A DNA stretch of 64,000 nucleotides from Pampus argenteus. Its lineage: Eukaryota > Chordata > Actinopteri > Scombriformes > Stromateidae. The position numbers and the translations under genes are program-made. Where the stretch lies: the NCBI GenBank assembly GCA_036937835.1, contig CM072876.1, positions 2,708,001-2,772,000 of the forward strand, given 5' to 3'. Positions 13,081-24,461 of this stretch are shown piece after piece (the stretch's first letter is position 1; each line of letters begins with the position of its first letter). The notes under the pieces are model-generated. The model was given only the letters and a program-made list of their open reading frames with translations, searched no databases and was not told the origin of the DNA.

Positions 13081-16000
13081 TGAATTATATGTATAGCACC
13101 TATTTATTAGCTTGATATTTTTGATTGTTTTTTATTTTTAGTCCTCAGAGGATGAATCCTGATGTTTTAGCACCAACCACATTTCCTCTAGTTCCAGCAT
13201 CAGGCCAAACTTTCAGAAATATCAACATCTAACGGTCAGATTGCCATAAAATAGTCCTTTATCTTCACCACTCTTACTTTTAGTCAAGAGACACTTGTCT
13301 TTGCTGTTCTGTGTGAGAGCTGATGTAGCGTAAAATGCCCTGATCGCTCATCTGATCACTAAAAACAAAGAGTTTGCAAATTCAAATGCTTGCATCCTCA
13401 TATATACACAAGAAATTAGAAATCCAGAGAGTTTGTCTCCTTCCCCTAACAAGCTAATTTAATCAAGCCTGCGGTGTTCAGATAGACCTCACCGGCGGTG
13501 GTAATCTGACTGTGAGAAGTAGATAATGAGAGCTGCAATCTCATATTCTCAAAGGAGCAAATCCAGCGAGAAGAGGGAACAGTCACACCTGATTGGCAAC
13601 ACAGCGAGCAACACAATGAAAGTCATTTTTCCTGCAGTGAACCGGCCCTTTCAACAACGAGACGGGTCTTCACTCATGGTCACAACAATACAAAAAACAA
13701 AAAAAAAATCTTATTTCATCATTCTGCTGGAATGACTACACGCTGCTTTCAATTTAAAAAGTTCACGTTTATATTCAAAGACGAGGAAAAAAAGTTCCCA
13801 GTTGCAGCTGTATTTTAATATCGTCGCATTGATCAGCGTATGTTGTTGATGTAATCATTTGTAAACAAGAATTAATATGTTTTTATATCCTTATTGGAGA
13901 CGTTTTTTTGTATGATTTGTATGTGATTTGTATGTTACATTATGGGTTTTAGTTTGAGCATATGAAAACACGCTAATGGAAGTCTACTTATGATTAAAGA
14001 GGCTTGCATATATCTCTTTATATATGTCTTATATCTCTGCACACAGAGGACTAAAACTTTTCGACTCTCATCTTATTTAAAATGAGTCATGAAGCTGACA
14101 AAGCAAAGACTAACTTTACTTTTACTGGTATCGAACTAAGAGAGACGTAATATCTCTGTACTCCCTCATGGCAGAGTTGTACAGCTCTCAGTCTGAGCAC
14201 TGCTGAGCCCTGATGCTCTGAAAATATGTGTTCAAGTACCAGTAATTAGTATTTTCAATTATAAAGGTAACACTGTATCAGGACTATGGGCTTGTCAAAT
14301 TGAAGTGCACTTCTCAGGTCCCCTAGTGGCTGAAAAGAGTAAATGAAACATTTATTTTATAGTTAGAGATGCATCAATCTTTAAAACGACTACTTGTAAT
14401 TCTCCGCACTTACTGGATGAAAAGAAAACAAGGTTTTACATTTTCTAAATAAACTATAAATCTTACTGGACAATAACCGAAATCTGTTCAGGTATCTGTC
14501 CAACCACTAAGTACATGTTTCTGCAACGTTTATAATATAATATCCTGACTCAGTGAATGAATCGAGAATAAATCAGCTCAGCGTCACGGCAGAAGAGCGA
14601 GCACAATCCATTTTCATAATTTGAATAAAAAGTGCTTTCGCTTCAAAACACTTTGAGGGTCAAACTCACCATGACTACTAAGCTAACAGGCTGAAGTATC
14701 CCTCGAGGCTATTAACACTCCAAGAACAAGACGAGTGCACTGAGAGATGGAAAGAAATCAAATGAAACACTCCTCCTCCCTAATTCCTGTTTTTGCCTCC
14801 TCCATCACCATCCCCGCTCCTTTTCTCCTCTACTCTATACTAATTAAAAGCCCCCGGTCGTAGCTTGATCCATCATCACCATAGATTAACTAAGTCTAAC
14901 ATTAACTGATGCCGTCTCCGCAGGCTGACTGCAACATGGTGCTGGTGTCTTTTATCTCAAAGTGACAGACGCAGCAGGGAAAGTGAAAACAAAGCTAAAT
15001 AAAGCGCAACACTTTAATTATGCCGCTTAATGTATACACAGGGAAAATTAGTGGAGAAATTGATGCTGAAAATGAACACCGAGGCACTTCAGAGGTTACA
15101 TAAGTCATGATTAGTAATGAATTTATTCCCCTCAAGAACTAATCGTCTGTTTAAAATTAGTACAGTTGGTTGTGTAAATCCACTCTGACCTATATAGTTA
15201 ATTTGGGAGCCTCAGTTCTAATATTCAGGCGTAACGGTTGCTGTTTGGTGGAGGGGCAACTGTTAAAATCTACATGAACATGTATTAACAACAAAAACAA
15301 AATGTAAACATGAAGAAGTAGCTTATAAAAAAGTGTCGGAACATTACAACTGATCAACAACGTCATTCATTCATTCATTGATTGGAGATTTACAGACTGT
15401 TAATCCAACAAAGACAACACAACAGGTCGTAATGTCATGACGACATGTAGCGATTGATTATTTTCATTGGTCAAGTATTTGGTTGTTTAATTTGAAGGAC
15501 TTGTTGGATTTACCAGACTTCACAGAAACAAGATACGACTCAGACAGTGGTCCAATTCCCACATTTGCCGTCTCGTGCACTTAAAAGCACTTAACCCACA
15601 CTTGATGCACACTTCCCTTAAAACTGCTTCAAAGCCATAATCAGAGCCAAGTGTAGCCCACAATTCACCACGGTATACTGCACAACACCTGTCAAGTAAC
15701 TGGCGGACGTGGCTGGTTTTAGACCTGAAAATAACCAACAATGTTGAACTGGATTCAGAGTGAATATTATTATTCATATCTAAACACTAAATTATGACAG
15801 ATCCTCTACAGATCACGTTATATATTAGACAGATATTGTTATATCTGACACTGTCAAGATATATATCAAATATATCAATTGTCAATTAGAAATGTTTCAT
15901 TCGTAAACGACAGACAGTAAAACGAAGTGTTTCTGTATTTTTCTCTCTCAGCTCCTGAACTGTAACACTGTTTGGTCAAGCCTACTTTAACACATCATAC

Positions 16001-17495
16001 TGTAGGAGCTCAACTGTGCCGTGTGCAGTGTTTGTATGATTGATGAAGGATACTATTAATAAAGAGAAGGTCATTTCTGTTCAGGGAGAAAGCCGCCCAT
16101 TATGTAACTCCACAATGGGCTGCGTCTGACCCCAAAACACGGCTCATAGGTTTATAATATCCTGATACAGGATTTTACTACTGTGGAAAGTCTGAAGCTA
16201 AGAGCGTAACTTCTGTTGAACAATAGTTAGACTGGCGGAAAAGGTTCTGCTGTCGACTAGTGACAAGGATCCTAATGAGAGAGCTGATCCCCCTCGTAAA
16301 TATTACATCACAGGAGAGGTTGTGATGTTAATCTGCAGAGTGAACTGTGACCAGGTTAAAATGTCTGCGGTGTACACCTGCACGAACGCGCTCGGATACC
16401 ATCATCCACACAGCGGTGGAAGAGTCGGTGATGGTGAAGCATTGAAAACAGCTGAAGCCAATCAGCTAAAAACAAGCAGGACTTCAGTTCACCGCCGAAC
16501 TGACGCGATGGCTCATTATGAGTCAAAGACTCCTCTACTCTATGCCTCCTGTCCAATATTTATATTAGACGATCGTATAACTGCTCAAGGAGTTTAGTCA
16601 CCGATAGATTTGCCTCCAACCGTGAAGCAACATCAACTGAAGTGTGAGAAAATCATTGAGTTATAGTTGAAAAGAAAGATGAGAGGAGAATATTATTAAG
16701 CACCAGTGTGAAACATATGTTCGTCACTCTCTGCTGTTTTTGGAAACAATCTTTTCTCATAATGACTTCTAATTAACATACAAACAGTTCTCTACCCGCT
16801 TCACTTCACTTCACTTGATCCTATTATGATTCAGGTCTCTGATGAAATACGGTGAGTGTGTGTATTGATGAAAGGCATAAAGCGGAAAAAACGGAGCGAG
16901 ACTAGAGAGACTGAGAACAGTTTTTGATGTTCTCTAATAGTCATCTGATGATATTTACAAGAATAAAGCCAATTTGCTTCTTGTCCGTCAAAGTAACATC
17001 TGACCTGTTACCGTGTTTACCAGGATCACAGCTGGATTACAAGATATAAGTGAAGCCAGACAAAAACAAACGGCTCTTTATTAAATTAGCTAAATTGCTT
17101 GCATTACTTCTGATAAAATGTTTCACTATCAAACGCGTCATGGTCAACGTGTGCTACTTCTGTCAAACCCTTTATATAGAAAACACAGAAAGGAGATGGG
17201 TGGGAATGAAACTGCAATATATAACTCCCCCACAAAAAAATTTATACGTTTACTTTTTTTAAGACAATCAGGAGCCCAAATGAACAATGTTGAACATGTT
17301 TTTCTTGCTGTAATCTTTTCTTCTGCTCAGACTGACCATTACAAGATCCCTTCATAATGCACTAAGAAAAAACGGTCCCGACTCGTGGCTTGTACCAAGC
17401 TGGTGTTGATGCACCATATTTAATCAGCAGTTTATCTATTCTGCATAGTTGGATTTTGACAGTTCACACCAATCAAATTAGAGACAGCAGATGGG

Positions 17496-19099
17496 ACTTA
17501 TACCTGTTGTAAAGGAGGTTAATCAAGAGAAAGCCTTCGTACATCAGAGCTGTAGCAGATGAGAGATGATGCTACAAATCGGACATTAATCTTTCTTCAG
17601 CTTTTCTGCCATCACTGCCATAATTAGAATAAGACACCATGTTATCTATGCAATTAGATTAGTCCAACTAGAAGAATGTGTAATGAAAGTGGAACAGACA
17701 GGCAAAATATCTCGGCTGATTAAGGTGATTAAAATACCACAGGAGTATGGCTGTGTTGTGATCTATTGAGCTGGTTCGAGCTTGTAGATGATGTAGAGTG
17801 TAAAGTTTGTAGAACAACAAGTTCCTGAGGAGCAAGTAAAACATCCCACAGCACATCACAGAAATACCAGTTTGCTAGTGAGAAAGATGCACAAACCTAA
17901 AACAACGTCCGTCATGCTTTACATGTCATCAAATAGTTGAATGTTTTGCAGATATGTTGAGTATGAACATTTTACAACATTGCTCACTGCATTGTCACAT
18001 TTCATTACACTGTAAACGGTTTTTGCTAAGACATAAACATATCTACACTGTGCACATTTCCGTCATATTTTTCATTGATGAAACAATATGTTGCTAATAC
18101 GACGGTAACGCTGAGCTAACACTAAGCTAACGCTTAGCTAACGGTTTCCCCGGTAAATTTGAGTGCTAACTTCATAACCAGGTTCATAACTTATGACCTG
18201 TAATTGTCAGGGTATTATTGTTTTAAATTTATCTTACAGCTGTATGTTAGTGACCAGTAAAACGGTTGTTGTCGTATACGTGTTCAAGTTCTGTAAATAC
18301 TGAAAATGTGCTGCTGTGTCACTTTTAACTGGCTCACTTCAGTGTTTTTGCTTTGGGATCCTACTCTTGTTTCAACCTGGTGTACAGATTGTAAAGCCCT
18401 CCGAGACAAATGTATTTTGTGACTTTGGGCTATACAAATAAAATGTGATTTTATTTGATGTTAATTTAGGCAAAGCTACAAGACAAATATTACTATACTG
18501 TATGTGCAGAATATTATAGTCCAGTTTTATTTCGCAGGTTTGTGCCACTGATGTTGAATGTACTGTGATACCAGACACCTCTCGCTTTATTGTCCAAGGT
18601 AATGTTGATATTTGATATACTGTATATATGTAATATTTATCTATCTATGTGACAAATAACTGACATTCAGTACAGAGTTAGATATGGACGATAACAGCTG
18701 AAAAGCTTTTTTATTTACATGTTGTATCTTCTTAACTAGTTAGGAAGCTAATCGCCACACCATGAAAACACCTTTTAAGGCTCTGAGCGGCTGTTGTTTT
18801 AGACAAACTCTTAACCAAAATGTCTAATTTATTTGTTTAACATGTTAAATCAGCGAGAAACGACATGTTGGCAGCTCTGAGGTGTTACGAAGGTGTTGCT
18901 AAGCTAGCAGTTTCCACCTGCTTCTACAGTAGCTAAGCTATTTGAGCTAAGCTAGGCTACACACTTCCTGTCGTAGACACACAGAGAGGAAACTAATAAA
19001 CTAATATCGTTGTTATCTGACTCTGGGTAACATGACAAACAAGAATATTTCCCAGCATGTCAGTGTTTCTGAATGAGCTTTATTTCTGTTTCTATTGTG
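17496..19099. other. array spacer upstream of USP copy 1
   Basis: From ACTTATACCTGTTGTAA onward the sequence aligns with the downstream part of the other repeat units (for example 24,330 on). This marks the left edge of the tandem array. The region contains GCTAACG-type short repeats near 18,109 and 18,940. Its middle differs from the other spacers: at about 18,330-18,470 it has an interspersed-repeat tail where the long spacers have a different segment. No exon is recognised. Confidence 0.7.
18385..18455 (+). repeat. 3' tail of a teleost interspersed repeat
   Basis: ATTGTAAAGCCCTCCGAGAC, then TTTGGGCTATACAAATAAAA and a TTTGAT end, resembles the tail shared by many teleost LINE/SINE-like repeats. 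It is present in this spacer only. The family name is not certain. Confidence 0.5.
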
Positions 19100-19445
19100 C
19101 AGTGGTGCGACGTAACTAAGTACATTTACTCAAGTTATATGTTTAACTACAATTTTGGCATAGGCTACTGGAGTATTTCCATTTTATGCTACTTTATACT
19201 TTCACTCCACTATATTTCAGAGGGAAATATTGTACTTTAAATGTTCAAATGATCCAATATTTCTCCAAAAATCAAAGATTTAGAGAAAAAGTCCAAAAGC
19301 TGAAAACAAACAGTTAATATTTATGTACTCCTCCTATTTAAGTAGGATTTTTCATGCATGACTTTTACTTGTAATGAAGTATTGATACATCGCTGTATTG
19401 GTACTTTTATTTAAGTAAAGGATCTGATTACTTCTTCCACTACTG
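19100..19445 (+). mobile_element. hAT-type MITE in the promoter region of copy 1
   Basis: The left end CAGTGGTGCGACGTAACTAA and right end ACTTCTTCCACTACTG are imperfect terminal inverted repeats. The body has ACTCAAGT, GGAGTATTTCCATTTTATG and TTTATTTAAGTAAAGGATCT. This is the pattern of a very common teleost hAT MITE; no coding capacity. The 8-bp target duplication is no longer readable. Equivalent copies sit at the same place upstream of the other four genes (29,278; 42,994; 49,160; 56,014), so insertion preceded amplification. Confidence 0.8.
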
Positions 19446-19517
19446 GCTTTTAGTTACTTTAACATTGTTTGTAGCTCATTTGGCATGAACATACAGTATA
19501 TTCAGTGTATAGAGCTC

Positions 19518-19610
19518 ATTTGCATATTAGAACCCATCAGAACAGAACTGACTGTGATGTCAGACATCAAAACACAACTGACTCTGTGATGTCAGAAGTG
19601 TATATCTAAA
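19518..19610 (+). promoter_or_regulatory. putative promoter block of USP copy 1
   Basis: A perfect octamer ATTTGCAT (19,518-19,525) is followed by two TGATGTCA sites (19,555-19,562 and 19,587-19,594; one base from a CRE) and a TATA-like TATATCTAAA (19,601-19,610), 90 bp before the ATG. The start region has no earlier ATG after the TATA-like box. POU and CREB/ATF binding is inferred from known consensus motifs only; the transcription start has not been seen. Confidence 0.45.
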
Positions 19611-19690
19611 GAATCCTTCAAGTTAACATTAGTTGAGTACAGAAATAGAGAGGACGGTGCATCTCAGAGAAATTCACGCTTCGAAAAGTG

Positions 19691-22600
19691 ATGGAAACTG
19701 TTACAAACATGCCTGGATGTGTTTTTCAAGAGAAGGTACATTTCACAGATTAACTATAATTTGTTTTTGTTTTTGTTTTTTTATAAATATTGTATTTTTC
19801 ATATGTTTCCTGTTAACTGAAAAAGTTCATTCTCCAGAGTTTTAAAGTCAGATGTCTTGTAGATACTTTTAGTGAATTTAACTAATATCAGCTATGGATG
19901 CACATCATTTTTCTGTTAATATTAAACTTCTTTTTCTATATTCTGAACAGAAAACCCAAAAACCTGCAAAAACAAGTGTTGCAGATGATGGTAAACAGCA
20001 TGCCAACTCTAAAAGGTGGTAAGTAAATTCATTACTATCATTTTACCATTGATCTAACTATTTCCTCATTTCTACAGTCACGTTCATTTGCTACTTTATT
20101 TCGTTTTTTGTACAATTTTATTTATTGTAAGTGAAACCCCTTGAAACAATTCTTGCAAATGATTTATGAGTTATTCATGTGATTCTACAAACAACTGTGT
20201 GTTTCTCTTTACTAACAGTGTTGCTGCCACCACTGCTCCAGTCACAGCTACGTTTCCTAATGCTGGAAAACACAATAAAAACAAGACATTGTCATTGTGG
20301 AAGCGAATCTTCGGTCAACCTCAGGTATGTTTGACAGAAAGTGTCTGAGCTTCATGTAAACCTCATTTTAGTAGACCTAATTTACTTTTAATTTAATTTT
20401 AGTCATTTAGTAGACTTTTTAGTTGTAAGCAAACACAAAAACTATGTCTGATATAGTTTACTCATATTTTTGTTTTTTTTTACTTTACTTTTACAGAAAA
20501 AAAAAGTCGTCGAAGAAAAGTAAGAAACCTCACTCATGTGCTTTGCTCACTTATTTAGTTCAATGAAGGATTTTTCTCAGTAGTTGTTCCCAACTTTGGG
20601 CTCAGAATCACTCTGATGGGTCACAAGATAAATCAGATGATCAGTGGTAAAGGACAGAAAGAGAAGAAAAAAATAAGATTGTTCTGCTACATACATTTAT
20701 TTCTATAATTTATTCATATTCTTTGTTTCTCTTTAGCACTCGTAATACCACTTTAACAAATAAGCCAAAGAAGAAATCTTGGTGGAGATGTTGCAGTTGT
20801 TGCAAGGTATGTTTCACGGAAAGAGCCAAAACTCAACATTAACCAGATAGTAACCAGTCTGGACTAAAGGAGAGCACCGAACAAAAATAATACAGTTTAC
20901 TTGTCTGTCTGTGCATTATCGTTTTCTTTCTCTCCGGCAGAGAAAAAGCAGCAAAGATGAAGACGAGTCCATTAGACCAATGCAGATTAATGGCGACAGA
21001 TTGCCTGGCTACGATACCTTGAACAGGCAGTTGTTATGCCACATGCAGCTCAAGGACAGTCATCTTAACAGGTAGATACACTCCAAATCAATAACATAGA
21101 TTATCATTAATAGAAAGTCAAATTGTTTCGACTGTAAAGAATAAATCTTTAAGCTCATATTTGTTTGCGGAAAAAAGATTTGTAACGTGTTCATTGACCG
21201 TGCGTGTTTTTGTTTTTATAGCAAGAAAAAGATCAATGGCGGTGTCGAGCAAAACACCATCGAACACTTGGGGTGAGTACATCTAAATTGTTTCCACTCT
21301 AAAGAACGAATCTTAAAGCTCAGGTTTGTTTGCGGAAAAAAGATTTGTAACGTGTTTATTGACCGTGCGTGTTTTTGTTTTTATAGCAAGAAAAAGATCG
21401 ATCACGATGTCGAGCAAAACACCATCGAACACTTGGGGTGAGTACATCTAAATTGTTTCCACTCTAAAGAATGAATCTTAAAGCGCATGTTTGTTTGGAG
21501 AAAGAAGATTTGTAACGCGTTTATTGACGGTGCATGTTTTTGTTTTTATAGCAAGAAAAAGATCGATCGCGGTGTTGAGCAAAACACCATCGAACACTTG
21601 GGGTGAGTACATCTGAACAAGAACTACAGTTAAATGATACAATATCTCTAGTAGTAGGTTTGGTATTGGTCAGTGAATAACTGGTGATGTTGACGTGCGT
21701 TTTTTGTGTCTTTGCATCAGATTCCCAAACATCGGACAGAGCTGTTACATGAACTCCAGCCTGCAGGGCCTCCTGACGCTGGAGGACTTTGTTCGAGACG
21801 TCAGTGTCCGGGAGAAGATCTTTAATTCATCTCTTGAGGCCCAACTGATGAGGTACAGCAGCTCACACACACACACACACACACTTATGTCTTTCTCAAG
21901 TTTATCAACAAACTTATCAACAAACCCTTTTTTTTCTGACACCCTTTGCAGCTCCTTCCTGAAAATCCGTGATGCTCACAGCTCTACGGACAGGAAACAC
22001 AAAACCCATCTCCTCTGCTCATTCAAGAATGCGGTCTCTGTCCAGGCTCCTGAATTTATGGATCACCACCAGAAAGTGAGTCACCTGGTTTGATGTGTAG
22101 TTATTTGAACCTCCTCTTGATGGTTTCTGTTCTGTGTATAAACTCCTCTCTGTGATTCTCTTGTGTTCAGGACGCTCACGAGTTCCTCACATCGATCCTG
22201 GAGCAAATAAGAAGTCTGTCCCTTCAGCTCCAGATGGATGCTGTCAAAATGAACTTACGATACACCTGCCCTGTGGAAAATCACCTGATGTTCAAGATGG
22301 AGAACACTAGAACATGCAGGGGGTAAGACTACACTGAAAATAACACACGTGTACACATGCGGTTATGAGATGTCTTTCATTGTAAATTTCATGTGAACTG
22401 TTCCTTTAATGTGCAGGTGTAGCGCTCAGTCTACAAGGCAGGAAGAATTCACCAACCTGTCCCTGGACCTGGTTCCTGGAGGCTCCTTGGAAGAAATGCT
22501 GGAGAATTACCTGGTGGTAAGTTTTACCTGTCCATGTGTGGACGTGCTATGGTTTTGTTACTCAGTTTATAACACACAGCCTGTTGTCTCTGCAGGAGAC

Positions 22601-23479
22601 TCCGCTGGAGTACCGGTGCCAGTGTGGAGACAACAAATCGACCCAGGTGACGGCGTTTGAGACTCTGCCAAGGTGAGCGACATCACATCACATCACATCA
22701 CATCGTAAACGCTGAAAGTGTTTTCACAACTGGGCTCCACAATCCCTAAGAGATCTTCGAGAGTTTACATTGAATGTCATTTAGTAATAATCTTGTTGTC
22801 TTTATCTGCGTCTACAGAGTGCTCATCCTACATATAAAACGGTTTCGCTTCACTGCCTCAAATACTGTGGTGAAGGTGCGGGACCCCGTCACGTTATTCA
22901 GGGAGCTGGTGGTGTCCTCCAAAGAGGTAAAGAAATACAACCTCATCTGAGAACAAACAGAAACATGAAAGTTAATATATAAACTGTGTGTATGTGTGAA
23001 GCTGATTTTATTAACTGTGTTGCTCTTCAGGGTGGAGGCTGCTACAGCCTGGTCAGCATCATCAGTCATTTTGGGTCCACGGCGAACACAGGTATGAAAA
23101 TCACAACGAATGATTCAGTGGTGAAAAGACTCACAATAAGCTAAACTGCATCCAGTAACCTCTGCTATATCGCTCTCTTGTTAGGACACTACATCTGTGA
23201 CAGCGTCCATCCTGATGAGTGTCCAGAGGACACAACTGACCGCTGGCTCACATTCAACGACTCAGTCGTCACCGAAACCACCGGGCGCTCGGTATGTCAG
23301 CAGCGGAAGGATTCAGCATACATCCTGCTCTATAAGCGACAGGTAAGAAGACAACACAGTCACATCCTGCACTGAACTCTAGAAGAAGAGGGACGGTTTG
23401 AAACACACCAAGAGGGTATTTACTGTGAGTCTCCTGTCTGTATTCTCAGTTTTAGAACAAGGTGAGCCTTACCCTCTAG
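19691..23479 (+). CDS. USP37/26/29-like ubiquitin-specific protease, array copy 1
   Basis: A deubiquitinating cysteine protease (removes ubiquitin from substrates). Exons by splice signals: 19691-19735, 19951-20018, 20219-20324, 20497-20519, 20737-20806, 20941-21071, 21222-21272, 21387-21437, 21552-21602, 21721-21852, 21952-22075, 22171-22322, 22417-22516, 22596-22672, 22818-22926, 23031-23091, 23185-23342, 23456-23479. This gives about 510 residues. The ATG has a strong context (GTGATGG). The Cys box NIGQSCYMNS has its nucleophile at about C207. DAHEFL, a CxxC...CxC zinc ribbon, LPRVLILHIKRF, GHYICD (catalytic His) and WLTFND (third triad residue) follow in order. Peculiarities: exon 4 is 3 nt shorter than in the other copies, the first microexon reads INGGVEQ, and a TAG (CTC-TAG) ends the C-terminal tail after seven residues. 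Family assignment is from motif recall. The last exon is the least certain; reading past the exon 17 donor would end at CACTGA instead. Confidence 0.88.
21222..21602 (+). repeat. three tandem 51-nt microexons in copy 1 (165-bp period)
   Basis: Exons 21222-21272, 21387-21437 and 21552-21602 each start CAAGAAAAAGATC after TTTTTATAG and end CACTTGGG before GTGAGTACATCT. Each encodes 17 residues (KKKI...EHLG) and is phase 2-2, so any number can be included or skipped without a frameshift. Exon plus intron repeats at exactly 165 bp, which points to unequal crossing-over of an exon-intron unit. Confidence 0.85.
21862..21884 (+). repeat. (CA)n just inside intron after the Cys-box exon, copy 1
   Basis: The run begins about 9 bp after the splice donor AG|GTACAG. 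The equivalent runs in the other copies are at 31,991-32,013, 45,241-45,278, 52,112-52,133 and 58,967-59,014, with very different lengths. Confidence 0.9.
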
Positions 23480-24118
23480 AAAAAAGAAGGCTACGAACTA
23501 CGGAGATAGTTGAAGGATGATTGACGAAGATGCCAGGAGGACGGCTAGCCCTTAGGAGGATGGGCCCCCCAATAAGAGCCGGGTTCCTCCTCTTTGAAGG
23601 AGTTTTTTCTTGCCACAGTCGCCTTAAATGCTGCTTTTAAGATTTACCAGCATTTAGCTTGCTCTCGGGGGACGACTTTATATATATGTGTATATGTTAG
23701 AGGGCAGTAAGATTGTTTTTAGCATGGTTGGACTTTATACATATATCCTGGTCTATACGCGACAGGTAAGAAAACAACACAGTCACATCCTGCACTGAAC
23801 TCCAGAACAAGAGGGACAGTTTGAAACACACCAAGAGGGTATTTACTGAGAGTCTAGTGTCTGTATTCTGTTTTAGAACATCGTGAGCCTTACCCTCGAG
23901 AAAAAAAGAAGGCTACGAACTACGAAGATCGGTGGACGATGATGACGAAGATGCCAGGAGGACCGCTAGCCCTTAGGAGGATGGGCCCCCCAATGAGAGC
24001 CTGGTTCCTCCCAAGGTTTCTTCCTCTTTGAGGGAGTTTTTCCTTGCCACAGTCGCCTTAAATGCTGCTTATAAAATTTACCAGCATTCGGCTTGCTCTC
24101 GGGGGACAACTTTATATA
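23318..24118 (+). repeat. duplicated 3'-end module of copy 1 with teleost repeat tail
   Basis: The end of the His-box exon (ATACATCCTG...AAGCGACAG), its donor, the following intron, the tail exon and the 3' flank occur twice, at about 23,318-23,690 and 23,738-24,118. The second module reads ACATATATCCTGGTCTATAC at its start. Both modules end in a teleost interspersed repeat: AAGGTTTCTTCCTC (interrupted in the first), GAGTTTTT, TTGCCACAGTCGCC and GCTTGCTCTCGGGGGA. The second tail exon is frameshifted by an extra A in the AAAAAA run. AATAAA motifs follow at about 24,130. Confidence 0.75.
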
Positions 24119-24461
24119 TATGTAAACAAAAATAAAATAAAATATTAAATAAATAGAGTCTCTAAATGGATGTTTTTTTTCTTGTTCTTCTTTTGTAAAC
24201 GGTTTTGAACTGACATGTAAACAATGAATATGATATTTCAAGCTGTACAGGGACGAAGAAATCCTAACTTTCACACTCAATTAGACGCCTGACTGACTGA
24301 GCTGTTTACTTACAGGCTCTCTTCTCAGAACTTATACCTGTTGTAATGGAGTTTAATCAGATCAGTTAATCAGTAGCAGATGAGAGATGACGCTACAAGT
24401 CGGACATTAATCTTTCTTCAGCTTTTCTGCCATCACTGCCATAATTAGAATAAGACACTAT

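Larger units (their letters stand above)
1..17495. other. left flank of the array, no gene recognised
   Basis: I see no exon chain, RNA gene or protein family signature in this stretch. Open frames are short (under about 165 codons), start anywhere and show no recognisable motifs. The sequence is AT-rich with many poly-A/T runs. It contains the short repeats listed separately: (TG)n near 2.16 kb, a 39-bp minisatellite near 3.7 kb, MITE relics near 9.7-10.2 kb, a foldback near 11.2 kb and (CA)/(TG) runs near 8.0, 11.5 and 11.8 kb. Homology to the spacer units of the downstream array begins at about 17,496, so this is the unique flank of the array. Isolated small exons or non-coding transcripts could be missed by eye. 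Confidence 0.6.

Noticed and set aside
19633..19845. 70-residue open frame over exon 1 (and its equivalents in all copies)
   Set aside because: It starts at TTG and is in the wrong frame: joined to exon 2 it meets TGA at once. The frame from the ATG at 19,691 stays open through the splice.
21222..21602. Regular 165-bp array that could be mistaken for a CRISPR or satellite
   Set aside because: Each unit is a 51-nt exon with AG/GT borders in constant phase plus its intron, within a eukaryotic gene.
23966..24280. 104-residue minus-strand open frame repeated after each USP copy
   Set aside because: It is the antisense of the teleost interspersed repeat and the 3' flank. It is repeated because the array is repeated, and it has no recognisable domain.
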